A stretch of 64,000 nucleotides of DNA from NCBI GenBank assembly GCA_046329195.1, contig JAXLVB010000001.1:2170001-2234000 (forward strand). The letters run 5' to 3'. Each line of letters starts with the position of its first letter. Position 1 is the first letter of the stretch. Positions 25,727 to 34,096 of the stretch are shown piece after piece. The stretch comes from JAXLVB01 sp046329195 (GTDB lineage Bacteria; Bacteroidota; Bacteroidia; Cytophagales; Spirosomataceae). A program made the translations under genes and the position numbers. The notes beneath the pieces are model-generated. The model searched no databases. It had not been told where the DNA came from and saw nothing but the letters and a program-made list of their open reading frames with translations.

Positions 25727-26209
25727 CTATTGGCTGTGCAATTCTTGTACCATTTCTTGTACTTTATTTTCAAGGTTTTGCTTGTAATCCTGCAATTTAC
25801 GAGCAATTTCCTGATTCTCAACACCTATTATCTGAACCGCCAAAATTCCGGCGTTTTTAGAGCCATTCAGGGCTACAGTGGCCACGGGTACCCCCCCTGG
25901 CATTTGCAAAATGGACAGAACAGAGTCCCATCCGTCTATCGAGTTAGACGATTTGACGGGTACGCCAATCACAGGCAGGGTCGTAATACTGGCTACCATA
26001 CCTGGCAGATGGGCAGCCCCTCCTGCTCCAGCAATAATCACCTTGACCCCTCGGTCACGAGCCGATTGGGCAAATTCCACCATTTTGAGGGGCGTACGAT
26101 GTGCCGATACGATGTCTATTTCGTAAGGAACGCCAAACTCGTTGAGTACGTCGGCGGCTTCTTGCATGACCTTGAGGTCGGAGAGGCTGCCCATAATGAT
26201 AGATACCAT
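25727..26209 (-). CDS. purE: 5-(carboxyamino)imidazole ribonucleotide mutase PurE
   Basis: PurE moves the carboxyl group of N5-CAIR to give CAIR in de novo purine synthesis. Its 160 residues carry the class I motifs MGSLSDLKVM near residues 6-15, SAHRTP near 39-44, and AGAGGAAHLPGMVAS near 70. It lies 54 bp downstream of purK on the same strand, the usual order for the two consecutive steps. The ATG at 26209 gives MVSIIMGSL and fits the family start. Confidence 0.96.
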   Translation of the reverse strand: MVSIIMGSLSDLKVMQEAADVLNEFGVPYEIDIVSAHRTPLKMVEFAQSARDRGVKVIIAGAGGAAHLPGMVASITTLPVIGVPVKSSNSIDGWDSVLSILQMPGGVPVATVALNGSKNAGILAVQIIGVENQEIARKLQDYKQNLENKVQEMVQELHSQ

Positions 26210-26263
26210 GTATTGAATAAATGTGGGTATGAGCGAATAGCTATGAACAATACCAATGCGTTC

Positions 26264-27403
26264 TTATTCGGCAATGACCCGTATCTGTTGTTTAACTTGT
26301 GCTACTTTTTGCTTGAGCGCCGTTACGTCTTTGTCAATAACGGTAACATGCCCCATTTTACGATATGGCTTCGTGATTTTTTTACCGTACAAGAAGGGAT
26401 GCACGCCCTCGATGCCTAACAATTGCTCCATGCCCTCGTAGTAGGCAGGGCCTGTGAAGCCTTCTTCACCGAGCAAATTGACCATCGCCGCCGCACAATG
26501 AGCTGCTGTACTGCCTAAGGGGAGCCCCAAAATGGCTCGTAAATGCTGCTCAAATTGGCTTACATCATTAGCTCTAAGGGTGTGATGGCCACTATTGTGA
26601 GGGCGAGGGGCTACTTCGTTGATGAGGACTTTTCCATCTTTGGTGACGAACATTTCTACCGCCAGCAGACCTACAATGCCCAAGTGTTCTGCTACCTGTT
26701 TAGCTATTTGTTGAGCTTGATTATCAATGTTTCCCCAAATCTCAGCAGGAGCAAAAAGGTACTCGACCAGATTAGCCTCTGGGTGAAACACCATCTCGAC
26801 CGTGGGGAATGTAGCCATTTCGCCATGCGTGTTTCGAGCTACGATGACGGCGATTTCTTTTTCAAAATCCACGGCTTTTTCTAACAGCCCTGGAGCATCA
26901 AAAGCCAAATGAACATCGGCTGCCGAGGCGATTCGTTGCACACCACGGCCATCGTAACCACCCTTGCCTAACTTATGGAAAGCTGGCAAAAAGTCGGTAT
27001 AATTGGTAACATCAGCTTGATTTTCGGTTAGTACAAAGTCGGCAGTCGGGAGCTGATGTTGTTGGTAAAACTGCTTTTGCGTTCGTTTATCCTGAATGAT
27101 TTCGATGACTTCGGGTTGTGGAAACACCCGCACACCTTCTGCTTGAAGCTGCTTGAGGGCATCCAGATTCACACTCTCGATTTCGATGGTCAGGATGTCA
27201 CACGACTTGCCAAACTGATACACGGTGTCGAAATTACGAAACGAACCTACTACAAAATTAGGAGTAAGTTGATGACAAGAGGCAGCCGGGTCAGGGTCTA
27301 ATACACTGATATTGAGGTCAAAGTCAACAGCAGCTTGCAAGAGCATTCGGCCTAATTGACCTCCGCCCAATAGACCTATTTTGAGGTTTGGATTAAAGTT
27401 CAT
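26264..27403 (-). CDS. purK: 5-(carboxyamino)imidazole ribonucleotide synthase PurK
   Basis: PurK is an ATP-grasp enzyme that carboxylates AIR with bicarbonate and ATP to N5-CAIR. The 379-residue protein begins with the typical KIGLLGGGQLGRML motif and contains the ATP-grasp segments GKGGYDGRGV near 155-165 and KEIAVIVAR, plus EVAPRPHNSGH near 265, a signature of the family. It forms an operon with purE. No purine riboswitch is apparent in the 102-bp gap upstream. Confidence 0.96.
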   Translation of the reverse strand: MNFNPNLKIGLLGGGQLGRMLLQAAVDFDLNISVLDPDPAASCHQLTPNFVVGSFRNFDTVYQFGKSCDILTIEIESVNLDALKQLQAEGVRVFPQPEVIEIIQDKRTQKQFYQQHQLPTADFVLTENQADVTNYTDFLPAFHKLGKGGYDGRGVQRIASAADVHLAFDAPGLLEKAVDFEKEIAVIVARNTHGEMATFPTVEMVFHPEANLVEYLFAPAEIWGNIDNQAQQIAKQVAEHLGIVGLLAVEMFVTKDGKVLINEVAPRPHNSGHHTLRANDVSQFEQHLRAILGLPLGSTAAHCAAAMVNLLGEEGFTGPAYYEGMEQLLGIEGVHPFLYGKKITKPYRKMGHVTVIDKDVTALKQKVAQVKQQIRVIAE

Positions 27404-27505
27404 AAGTAAGTAGCCAGCATTGAGAAGCTAGTAGTTGAAGGAGATACATAGAGACAATCTATGGTGACAATACTCAGGTACTCCATCATGGCCTGCTGCC
27501 AGTGG

Positions 27506-28786
27506 CTAGCTTTTTAACAACGCAAAAATAACTAAATAGGCCAACACTCCTGCAAAATACCCTAACAAAGCTGTAAAGCTGATGCGGCGGAGGTACCAGA
27601 TAAAATCTATTTTCTCCATGCCCATGACGGCCACACCTGCTGCCGAGCCAATAATCAGGATGCTCCCACCCGTGCCAGCACAGTAGGCCAAGAACTCCCA
27701 AAGTTTGGAGTCGGCAGGAAACGTATCTATAGGGTACATCCCCATCGTAGCGGCTACCAATGGTACGTTGTCAATCACAGCAGAAGCTAAGCCAATGGTT
27801 ACGACAATAATGTCTTGATTCCCAATGGTCTGATCCATCCAATGGGCTAAGTCAGCCAACAAATGCGTGGATTCTAAAGCGCCAATGGCAATCAAAATTC
27901 CTAAAAAGAACAAGATGCTGGAGGTATCAATTCGGCTCAAGGCATGAGCAGCCGTGTAGGGCTTTCGCTCTTCTTCGTCTTTGTCTTTGTGCAAGATTTC
28001 AGATAGTAACCATACTACTCCCAAACTCAGCAAGATGCCCATATAGGGCGGTAGGTGTGTAATGGTCTTGAACACAGGCACAAACAAAAGTCCTCCAATT
28101 CCAAAAAAGAACATGAGGTTTCGTTCGAGGGCAGTAGTATCTTGTGTATCATTTGACGACTTGGCCGGGGGCTGAATCGTACCTTTTAGGCGGAACGACA
28201 AGTACAGTAATGGGATGACCAACGAAAGGAGACTTGGGATAAAAAGCTCTTCCATGATGTTGAGAGCCGTGATTTGCCCTCCAATCCAGAGCATGGTAGT
28301 CGTAACATCACCAATGGGCGACCACGCCCCACCCGCATTAGCCGCAATGATGACGATGCCCGCAAAGAACTTCCGCATTTCGGTATCTTTGATGAGCTTG
28401 CGTAACAACGAAACCATCACAATGGCCGTAGTGAGGTTGTCTAATGCCGCTGACAAAAAGAAGGTAATAAGGCTTATCAGCCACAACAACACTGTAACGT
28501 TGCGAGTCTGAATACGGTCAGTGATTATTTTGAAGCCTTGATGGGCATCAATGAGCTCCACAATGGTCATAGCACCCATCAAAAAGAAGAGGATTTCGGC
28601 AACCCCTGCCAAGTGGTGCGACAATTCGCCTACCACATGGTCGTGGTGGTCAGTGCCTAAAACGTACACTGTCCAGCATAAAATGCCTGTTATTAAGGCT
28701 GTGGCGGTTTTATTGACCTTGATAGGATGCTCCAACGCAATGGCTAAATATCCTACCACAAATAAAATGACAAGAGTGGTGAGCAT
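27506..28786 (-). CDS. nhaD: NhaD-type Na+/H+ antiporter
   Basis: A 426-residue inner-membrane protein with about 11-12 hydrophobic segments. It matches the NhaD branch of the ion transporter superfamily: opening helices followed by FFLMGAMTIVELIDAHQGF, AALDNLTTAIVMVSLLRKL, and NAGGAWSPIGDVTTTMLW near 150, and a repeated half with VIDNVPLVAATMGMYP and GTGGSILIIGSAAGVA. The paired DN and GD/SP motifs are the inverted-repeat ion sites. It probably exports Na+ in exchange for protons. Monocistronic in appearance. Confidence 0.92.
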   Translation of the reverse strand: MLTTLVILFVVGYLAIALEHPIKVNKTATALITGILCWTVYVLGTDHHDHVVGELSHHLAGVAEILFFLMGAMTIVELIDAHQGFKIITDRIQTRNVTVLLWLISLITFFLSAALDNLTTAIVMVSLLRKLIKDTEMRKFFAGIVIIAANAGGAWSPIGDVTTTMLWIGGQITALNIMEELFIPSLLSLVIPLLYLSFRLKGTIQPPAKSSNDTQDTTALERNLMFFFGIGGLLFVPVFKTITHLPPYMGILLSLGVVWLLSEILHKDKDEEERKPYTAAHALSRIDTSSILFFLGILIAIGALESTHLLADLAHWMDQTIGNQDIIVVTIGLASAVIDNVPLVAATMGMYPIDTFPADSKLWEFLAYCAGTGGSILIIGSAAGVAVMGMEKIDFIWYLRRISFTALLGYFAGVLAYLVIFALLKS

Positions 28787-28889
28787 AGGTAAATCAAGCT
28801 AAGATGAAGTTCAGGTTATTACTGACTTGCCGAATCGGAATACCTGCTAAAAAGTAAGCGAATCGTGCCAGTCAGAACGATGAATTGTG

Positions 28890-28897
28890 TAAGTTTG
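28890..28897 (+). promoter_or_regulatory. Putative -7 box (TAAGTTTG) before the HExxH gene
   Basis: Exact TAnnTTTG match 28 bases upstream of the ATG at 28926. It gives a short leader. The -33 partner is not clear. Confidence 0.35.
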
Positions 28898-28925
28898 GCT
28901 GTAAAAATAGCTGATTTCCTTGAGA

Positions 28926-29252
28926 ATGCCTGTCCTGCCAGCGATTATCCTACACGTTCCGTGGATGCGAGCCAACGGAATGGCTCTGTTTCCGTTTGTG
29001 CTAATTCGGAAGAAAAACCCTTCTGAAGTATTGCTTAATCACGAACGAATCCACCTTTATCAACAAGTGGAGTTGCTTATCATTCCCTTTTATATTTGGT
29101 ATGTGTTAGAATACGGCTGGCACCGCCTCAAAGGCAAACGCCACTATGAAGCCTATCGCAGCATTAGTTTTGAAGAAGAAGCCTTTGCGCACGACCAAGA
29201 CGCTGATTACTTGCAAAAACGCCGATTTTGGGCGTTTTGGAGGTATTTTTAA
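28926..29252 (+). CDS. Small HExxH-motif protein, possible zinc-binding domain
   Basis: From the ATG at 28926 the product is 108 residues (a TTG six bases earlier is also in frame). It contains LNHERIHLYQQVELL at residues 38-52, an HExxH motif (H39-E40-H43) preceded by N and inside a helix, followed by a hydrophobic segment (LIIPFYIWYVLEYGW) and then an acidic SFEEEAFAHDQDADYL at 81-96 that could supply a third metal ligand (E85 or H89). This is the layout of a minimal gluzincin-like core, but the protein is far shorter than characterised peptidases. I do not recognise a named family. It lies 15 bp before a decayed transposase. Confidence 0.7.
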   Translation: MPVLPAIILHVPWMRANGMALFPFVLIRKKNPSEVLLNHERIHLYQQVELLIIPFYIWYVLEYGWHRLKGKRHYEAYRSISFEEEAFAHDQDADYLQKRRFWAFWRYF

Positions 29253-29267
29253 AATCGGTAAGGCAAG

Positions 29268-29728
29268 ATGAAAACAAAACGTTCTATTCGCTATAAACGC
29301 CATGATTATTCAGGAGGAGGAAGTTATTTTGTGACGATTTGCTCACAAAATAGAGGGTCTATTTTCGGCGAAATTGTGGACAATAAAATGAAAGCTCGCA
29401 TATAAAACCTGTGGATGCCACTGTAAGAGATTGTGCTACGGATTCACCGTTTCGGTTGTGGAAAAAACACACTCTATTGGGGAATATCATCGGTTCGTTT
29501 AAATCATTGGCGTTTCGTCGGTATTATAATTATTTGAAAGGCAATGACTTGTTGATGCGCCAAACCGCTACTATTTGGCAACGAAACTACTGGGAACGCA
29601 TTATTCGAGATAAACAAGAATTAGAAAGAATTCGCCAATACATCATCAATAATCCAGCTAAATGGGCAAATGATAGTAATAACTTAGAGCGATTGTTAGA
29701 TAGAATAGAGGAGAAAAAATGTAGTTGA
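29268..29728 (+). pseudogene. Decayed REP-associated tyrosine transposase (RAYT, IS200-like)
   Basis: Two fragments of one Y1-type transposase are visible. The first, 29268-29405, encodes RYKRHDYSGGGSYFVTICSQ, the usual RAYT N-terminus, and then stops at TAA. The second, 29411-29728 in another frame, encodes the C-terminus (LGNIIGSFKSLAF, TIWQRNYWERIIRDKQELERIRQYIINNPAKW). The central part, with the HUH metal-binding histidines and catalytic tyrosine region, is missing, so the protein cannot be active. RAYTs are domesticated transposases tied to REP hairpins; remnants of such repeats lie at the join and just downstream. Confidence 0.88.
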
Positions 29729-29751
29729 AATCTAGAAAATTGGTAACCGTG

Positions 29752-29786
29752 AGTGAGGCAACCGCAAGGGTTGTCGCTACGATTTA
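29752..29786 (+). repeat. REP-like element downstream of the decayed transposase
   Basis: The stretch contains CAACC-gcaag-GGTTG, a small palindromic hairpin, followed by tcgctacgattt. A degenerate copy (ttgtgctacggattca, about 29430-29446) lies at the deletion join inside the transposase pseudogene. A palindrome next to a RAYT is typical of a REP sequence. I found no further full copies in the window. Confidence 0.45.
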
Positions 29787-29813
29787 AAAACACATTATTT
29801 TATCCATTGATAA

Positions 29814-31595
29814 CTACACCTCTTCGGCTTGTAACTGCTTCTCGTACAAATCTTTGTAAATACCTCCCAACGCCATCAACTCTTCATGCGAACCTTGTTC
29901 GACAATACGGCCGCCGTCGAGCATCACAATTTTGTCAGCAAGTTTGGCCGATGACACTCGATGGCTGATAATCACCGAAGTTCGGTTTTCCATAATGCTT
30001 CGCAAGTTATTCAAAATGGCATTTTCGGTTTTGGTATCTACCGCCGAAAGACAATCATCCAAAATCAATATTTTAGGTTCACGGGCAATCGCTCTGGCAA
30101 TGCTGAGGCGTTGTTTTTGCCCACCTGAAAGCGTTATACCCCGCTCTCCTACTTTGGTGTCGAAACCTTCGGGGAAGTCAATGATATTTTGATAGAGGTC
30201 AGCGTCTTTGGTCGCCTGAATAATTTTGTCTTCGGGCATTTTTCGTAGGCCAAACTTCACATTGTTGCGGATGGTGTCGCTAAACAAAAAGACGTCTTGT
30301 GGCACATAGCCCGTTTGAGTACGCAAATAGTGTACTTCAATGTCTTGAATCGCATGACCATCCACATGAATTTGCCCCTCGCTGGTATCATACATGCGGG
30401 TCAGTAGGTTTGCCACTGTACTCTTGCCTGACCCTGTCGAACCCAGAATCGCTACACTTTCGCCAGGTTCAATGGCCAACGAAAACTCTCGTAATGCTAC
30501 AATACCCGAGTCTGGATAGGTAAACGATACGTTTTGGAATGTAACGCCGCCCTTGATTTCGGGCCGTAGGTTTTTAGCAGACACAATATCCGTTTTGATG
30601 CTCAAAAACTCATTGATGCGCTCTTGCGAAGCTGCTGCTCGTTGCGTTTGTGAGGTAGTCCAACCTAGCGCAATCACCGGCCACGTAATCATGTTTACAT
30701 AAATCAAAAACTCAGCAATATTGCCTGCGGTGAGGCGTCCGGCAATGACCTCTTGCCCACCTACATACACGCACAAGACATTGGAAAGCCCCACCAACAA
30801 AAAAATCAAAGGAGTAAATAACGAATCTACTCGGGTAAGCGACAAGGACTTATGCCGGTATTGATTGCTTTGTTCGGCAAACCGCTCGGTCGAGAGTTTT
30901 TCTTGTACAAATGCTTTCACTACCCGAATTCCCGAAAACGCCTCTTGGGCAAAAGTCGAGAGGTTAGAAAGATTACGCTGGATTTCTTCGGAGCGTTTGT
31001 TGATGATGTTACTTACAAAGAAAATACTCACACTCAAAATCGGCAGAGGCAATAAAACGTACATGGTCAGCTTGGGGCTTACCGACATCATGTAGCTAAT
31101 CACCATCACAAAAATCGTAATCAGATTTAACCCATACATGATACTGGGACCCACGTACATCCGCACTTTGCCTACATCTTCCGAAATACGAGCCATGAGG
31201 TCGCCGGTATTGTTGCGGCGATAAAAACTAAGCGGTAAAGTCTGGTAGTGAGCGTAAATTTCGTTTTTGAGGTCGTATTCTACATGCCTACTCATCACGA
31301 TAATGGTCTGGCGTACCAAAAACAAGAAAATACCCTTGAGCAGCGCCATGACCAAAATCAAAAGACCATAGATAAATATGCTGTAAGTAAACGTTTCGTA
31401 CACACTACTTTGCACGCCTGTGTTTTTATATAACGAATAAAGGTCGAGCGAATCTTTGACCAAATCAAGGGAATGCCGTACGATTTGGGCAGGAATAATA
31501 CCAAAAAGATTGGAGATAACCGTAAAAAGGGTCCCCAAAATCAAATACCATTTATACTTTAGTAAATATTTGTTTAGATAGGCAAGCGACTTCAT
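29814..31595 (-). CDS. ABC-type exporter (fused permease and ATPase, MsbA-like)
   Basis: A 593-residue half-transporter with an N-terminal six-helix ABC transmembrane domain (about 1-330) and a C-terminal nucleotide-binding domain. Walker A GSTGSGKST is near residue 385, the signature LSGGQKQR near 493, Walker B ILILDDCLSAVD near 510 and the H-loop in VIISHRVSSA. Such proteins work as homodimers exporting lipids, peptides or drugs across the inner membrane; the substrate is not evident. It is divergent from nusB, with a long gap between them. Confidence 0.92.
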   Translation of the reverse strand: MKSLAYLNKYLLKYKWYLILGTLFTVISNLFGIIPAQIVRHSLDLVKDSLDLYSLYKNTGVQSSVYETFTYSIFIYGLLILVMALLKGIFLFLVRQTIIVMSRHVEYDLKNEIYAHYQTLPLSFYRRNNTGDLMARISEDVGKVRMYVGPSIMYGLNLITIFVMVISYMMSVSPKLTMYVLLPLPILSVSIFFVSNIINKRSEEIQRNLSNLSTFAQEAFSGIRVVKAFVQEKLSTERFAEQSNQYRHKSLSLTRVDSLFTPLIFLLVGLSNVLCVYVGGQEVIAGRLTAGNIAEFLIYVNMITWPVIALGWTTSQTQRAAASQERINEFLSIKTDIVSAKNLRPEIKGGVTFQNVSFTYPDSGIVALREFSLAIEPGESVAILGSTGSGKSTVANLLTRMYDTSEGQIHVDGHAIQDIEVHYLRTQTGYVPQDVFLFSDTIRNNVKFGLRKMPEDKIIQATKDADLYQNIIDFPEGFDTKVGERGITLSGGQKQRLSIARAIAREPKILILDDCLSAVDTKTENAILNNLRSIMENRTSVIISHRVSSAKLADKIVMLDGGRIVEQGSHEELMALGGIYKDLYEKQLQAEEV

Positions 31596-31706
31596 GGCGT
31601 GTCAAAAGGAATTTTGGGCGTTCTCGCTGAGGTAGTAACAAACATTAGCACGAATAGTTCCGAGCGAAATAGAGGTGTTTCACCAAAAAATCCAACTACT
31701 TAGGAC

Positions 31707-31733
31707 TTTGTGGGTAAAAAAACGCTAATTTTG
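31707..31733 (+). promoter_or_regulatory. Candidate promoter of the nusB leader
   Basis: TTTG (31707-31710) followed after 15 bases by TAATTTTG (31726-31733), an exact TAnnTTTG -7 box. The inter-element spacing is shorter than the usual 19-21. Initiation about 7 bases downstream would put the 5' end near 31740, exactly at the first leader hairpin. Confidence 0.45.
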
Positions 31734-31739
31734 CGCTCA

Positions 31740-32003
31740 AATTAAGTATCTCTTTTGAAAAATACTTAACAATGTAGCTCAACGCTTCGTTTTGAGGCTG
31801 TTGCGTCAGCAACAAAGAGCGCTCAGGAAAATTCCTGAACAAAACACCTACAGTTCTTAAAATTAGTATCTAGTACCCCAAGGCGGAAATGTTAAAAGAG
31901 TTGGTAAAGGGTTGTTTGTGCAGCAGAGTATCAGTTAAGCAAGCAACCACTAAGGGCTCCTCTAAGACCAATTTCGTTCTTTGTTTGTTGACACAGAGTT
32001 ACA
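31740..32003 (+). ncRNA. Structured 5' leader of nusB (candidate cis-regulatory RNA)
   Basis: A perfect 8-bp hairpin TTAAGTAT (31742-31749) / ATACTTAA (31762-31769) sits at the predicted 5' end. The ATACTTAA arm can alternatively pair downstream with TTAA...AGTAT (to 31869), which would extend a TGTAG (31773-31777) / CTACA (31848-31852) helix. That helix encloses three local hairpins, including TGTTGC-gtca-GCAACA and TCAGG...CCTGA. A further stem GGTTGTTTG / CAAGCAACC lies near 31920-31957. Mutually exclusive helices suggest attenuation or a small RNA. No known riboswitch family was recognised. Confidence 0.4.
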
Positions 32004-33191
32004 ATGCTAAATCGTAGATACCTCAGAATCAAGGCAATGCAACAGTTATATGCGTTGAGTCAGGCCGAAAAGTCCGATTATCAACTCACCCTAGACTGGA
32101 TTGCCGAGCAGTTTTTGCCAGATCTTAACTCCATGAAACCCCAAGACCGTACCAAGTTGGAAGGGTTGAAAAAACTAACACTCTTACAATTTGAGGAATT
32201 ACTCAAAAATAAAGGGGCAGACGAGGAAATGCCTTTGCAGGTTCAGAGAGTAGCCAGAGAGGCTGTGCAGCGATACAAAGACTTGCTTAGAAAAGATCAA
32301 CACTTTTGCTCTAAACGACTCATTGAAGAAACCGAGGTGATTTACAATTTATACCTCAAAATCTTGATGATGATTGTAGAGATAGGTGACGAAGCCAAGC
32401 TGTCAGACGAGCGCCGCTGGTATGACATAGACGAAAACGAGAAGAATGACTCAAGCACACCAACGCAGTATAAAACGGCTATTTTTAGTCAAAACACTGT
32501 GGTAGAGGCTCTTCGGAAATACAAACCACTCGAAACGGAGGCTATTCGTCACAGCGTGACTTGGGATGCCGACCGTATCATGATGCGGAAGTTTTTCCGT
32601 GACGTTATCAAGACCAACGAACGCTTCCAAAGTTACTGTCAGTCAAATGTGCGAAGCGACGAAGAGGATCGTAAATTGGTCTGGTTTTTGATCCGGAATA
32701 TCATTCTGAAAAACGAAGTAATGGAGTCTTATTTCTTGGAAAAAGACCTCAATTGGGCCGAAGATTCGGATGTGGTGCAGGGTATGCTCAAGCGGACGTT
32801 CAAGATACTGGAAGAAGAGAATAAGGTAGAGTTGCAGCAACTCTCGCCGTCGTGGGAAGATGACAAGTATTTTTATGTGGACTTGTTTAAGAAAACCATC
32901 GAAAGCGACGATCAATACGAGACTCTTATTATCCAAAAAATTCCGAATTGGGATGCCGAACGGATTGCCCTGACCGATAAGATTTTGTTGAAAATGGCGC
33001 TGGCCGAGATGATTCATTTTCCGAGTATTCCTATCAAAGTGACTATCAATGAGTTCATTGAGGTGGCTAAAGAATACAGTACTCCCAAAAGCGGGCAGTT
33101 TATCAACGGAATTTTAGATAACTTGTCGTCGCAACTCCAAAAAGACGGGACCATTCGGAAGAGTGGGCGTGGGTTGATTGATACAAAATAA
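32004..33191 (+). CDS. nusB: Transcription antitermination factor NusB (extended form)
   Basis: NusB binds boxA RNA with NusE/S10 and prevents premature termination in rRNA operons. This 395-residue protein is far longer than E. coli NusB (139 residues): the classical all-alpha NusB fold is in the C-terminal part (about 250-375), ending in DAERIALTDKILLKMALAE and INEFIEVAKEYSTPKSGQFINGIL. The N-terminal 230 residues are helical and begin MLNRRYLRIKAMQQLYAL, itself NusB-like, so the protein may be a degenerate duplication. The long form is common in Bacteroidota. It heads a same-strand series ending in coaE. Confidence 0.9.
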   Translation: MLNRRYLRIKAMQQLYALSQAEKSDYQLTLDWIAEQFLPDLNSMKPQDRTKLEGLKKLTLLQFEELLKNKGADEEMPLQVQRVAREAVQRYKDLLRKDQHFCSKRLIEETEVIYNLYLKILMMIVEIGDEAKLSDERRWYDIDENEKNDSSTPTQYKTAIFSQNTVVEALRKYKPLETEAIRHSVTWDADRIMMRKFFRDVIKTNERFQSYCQSNVRSDEEDRKLVWFLIRNIILKNEVMESYFLEKDLNWAEDSDVVQGMLKRTFKILEEENKVELQQLSPSWEDDKYFYVDLFKKTIESDDQYETLIIQKIPNWDAERIALTDKILLKMALAEMIHFPSIPIKVTINEFIEVAKEYSTPKSGQFINGILDNLSSQLQKDGTIRKSGRGLIDTK

Positions 33192-33314
33192 AGTAGAGGT
33201 CTGCAATAGCATAAGCCTACCAGCAAAATAATGAGGTAACGAACTCGTTTTGAAGAAGGGAAGGGAATCAAAACTCAAAGTTCGGAAACCAATAACCAAT
33301 TAATACTAAAGACC

Positions 33315-33614
33315 ATGAGCAAATCAAGTAAAACCTTATTGGCCTTTTTGACAGGCGTAGCAACAGGAGCTGTATTAGGAATTTTATATGCTCCCGACAA
33401 AGGTGAAAATACCCGTAACCAATTGTCTTTCAAGCTAACTAAGTACCGTGAGCAACTCCAAAAACTCATTGCTGATCTGCTTGATGGACAAGAACTACCC
33501 GAAAGTTTGGCCAAAACAGAAGGTAAAAAAGTAGTAAGTGAAGCCCGTGAAAAAGCTGAAAAGCTATTGTCGGACGTAGAAAGCTTGATGGGTCAAATCA
33601 AAGGTAAAGCATAA
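33315..33614 (+). CDS. YtxH domain protein
   Basis: A 99-residue small membrane-associated protein. It has the YtxH signature: a glycine/alanine-rich N-terminal transmembrane helix (LLAFLTGVATGAVLGILYAP, residues 8-27) followed by a charged coiled-coil-like tail (KGENTRNQL, KVVSEAREKAEKLLSDVESL). YtxH proteins are linked to stress in Bacillus but their biochemical role is unknown. It lies 123 bp after nusB and 4 bp before the DUF1573 gene. Confidence 0.85.
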   Translation: MSKSSKTLLAFLTGVATGAVLGILYAPDKGENTRNQLSFKLTKYREQLQKLIADLLDGQELPESLAKTEGKKVVSEAREKAEKLLSDVESLMGQIKGKA

Positions 33615-33618
33615 CACT

Positions 33619-34050
33619 ATGATACTCAGACGTTGGCTGATTGGAGTAATGTACATCGGGTGTTTAGGCATGATGACTTGCTGCCAGAACAAGCAAAATA
33701 CTGCCGAACAAACACGACCTGATAAATTTCCAGTGATGAAGTTTTTGGGTTCGGTTCACGACTTTGGTTCTATCACCGAAGGCGATACGATTTCGCATGT
33801 GTTCAAATTCAAAAACATAGGCAACATGCCTTTGTTGATTAGCCATGCTTCTACTCCTTGTGGTTGTACGGTACCCGAATGGCCCAAAGACCCCATAGCC
33901 CCAGGAGCTGGCGGCGAAATCAAAGTGACTTTCAACAGCAAAAATAAAGTTGGCTTTCAGAACAAGACCGTTACAGTATATGCCAATACCATTCCCGAAA
34001 CGAACATCGTTTTGATCAAAGGCGATGTCGTGAAGGCAAAAGACCAGTAA
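33619..34050 (+). CDS. DUF1573 lipoprotein
   Basis: A 143-residue exported lipoprotein with a lipobox-like MMTCC at residues 18-22, then a DUF1573 Ig-like (ASH/MSP-type) domain: HDFGSITEGDTISHVFKFKN, LLISHASTPCGCTVPEWP, IAPGAGGEIKVTFNSKNK. The CGC cysteine pair is conserved in the family. Function is unknown, but such domains are common in Bacteroidota envelopes. It begins 4 nt after the ytxH stop, so the two are cotranscribed. Confidence 0.88.
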   Translation: MILRRWLIGVMYIGCLGMMTCCQNKQNTAEQTRPDKFPVMKFLGSVHDFGSITEGDTISHVFKFKNIGNMPLLISHASTPCGCTVPEWPKDPIAPGAGGEIKVTFNSKNKVGFQNKTVTVYANTIPETNIVLIKGDVVKAKDQ

Positions 34051-34096
34051 ACCCCTTACCACTAACCCATTCTATCGAATTAATAACCCCGTTATC

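Larger units (their letters stand above)
31596..32003. other. 408-bp divergent gap holding the nusB promoter and structured leader
   Basis: No protein gene is visible. Left part (31596-31706) serves as the upstream region of the ABC exporter. From 31707 on there is a candidate promoter and then about 264 bases of leader before nusB with several inverted repeats, described separately. The size is unusual for this window, where most leaders are under 150 bases. Confidence 0.6.

Noticed and set aside
25724..26419. 231-residue plus-strand frame across purE and purK
   Set aside because: Both purE and purK are unmistakable on the other strand; this frame is a shadow.
27404..27505. Possible purine riboswitch upstream of purK
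   Set aside because: The 102-bp gap shows no conserved purine-aptamer loops or stems.
29411..29728. A separate small gene of 105 residues
   Set aside because: Its C-terminal sequence is that of a RAYT transposase whose N-terminus lies just upstream in another frame, so it is treated as part of one pseudogene.
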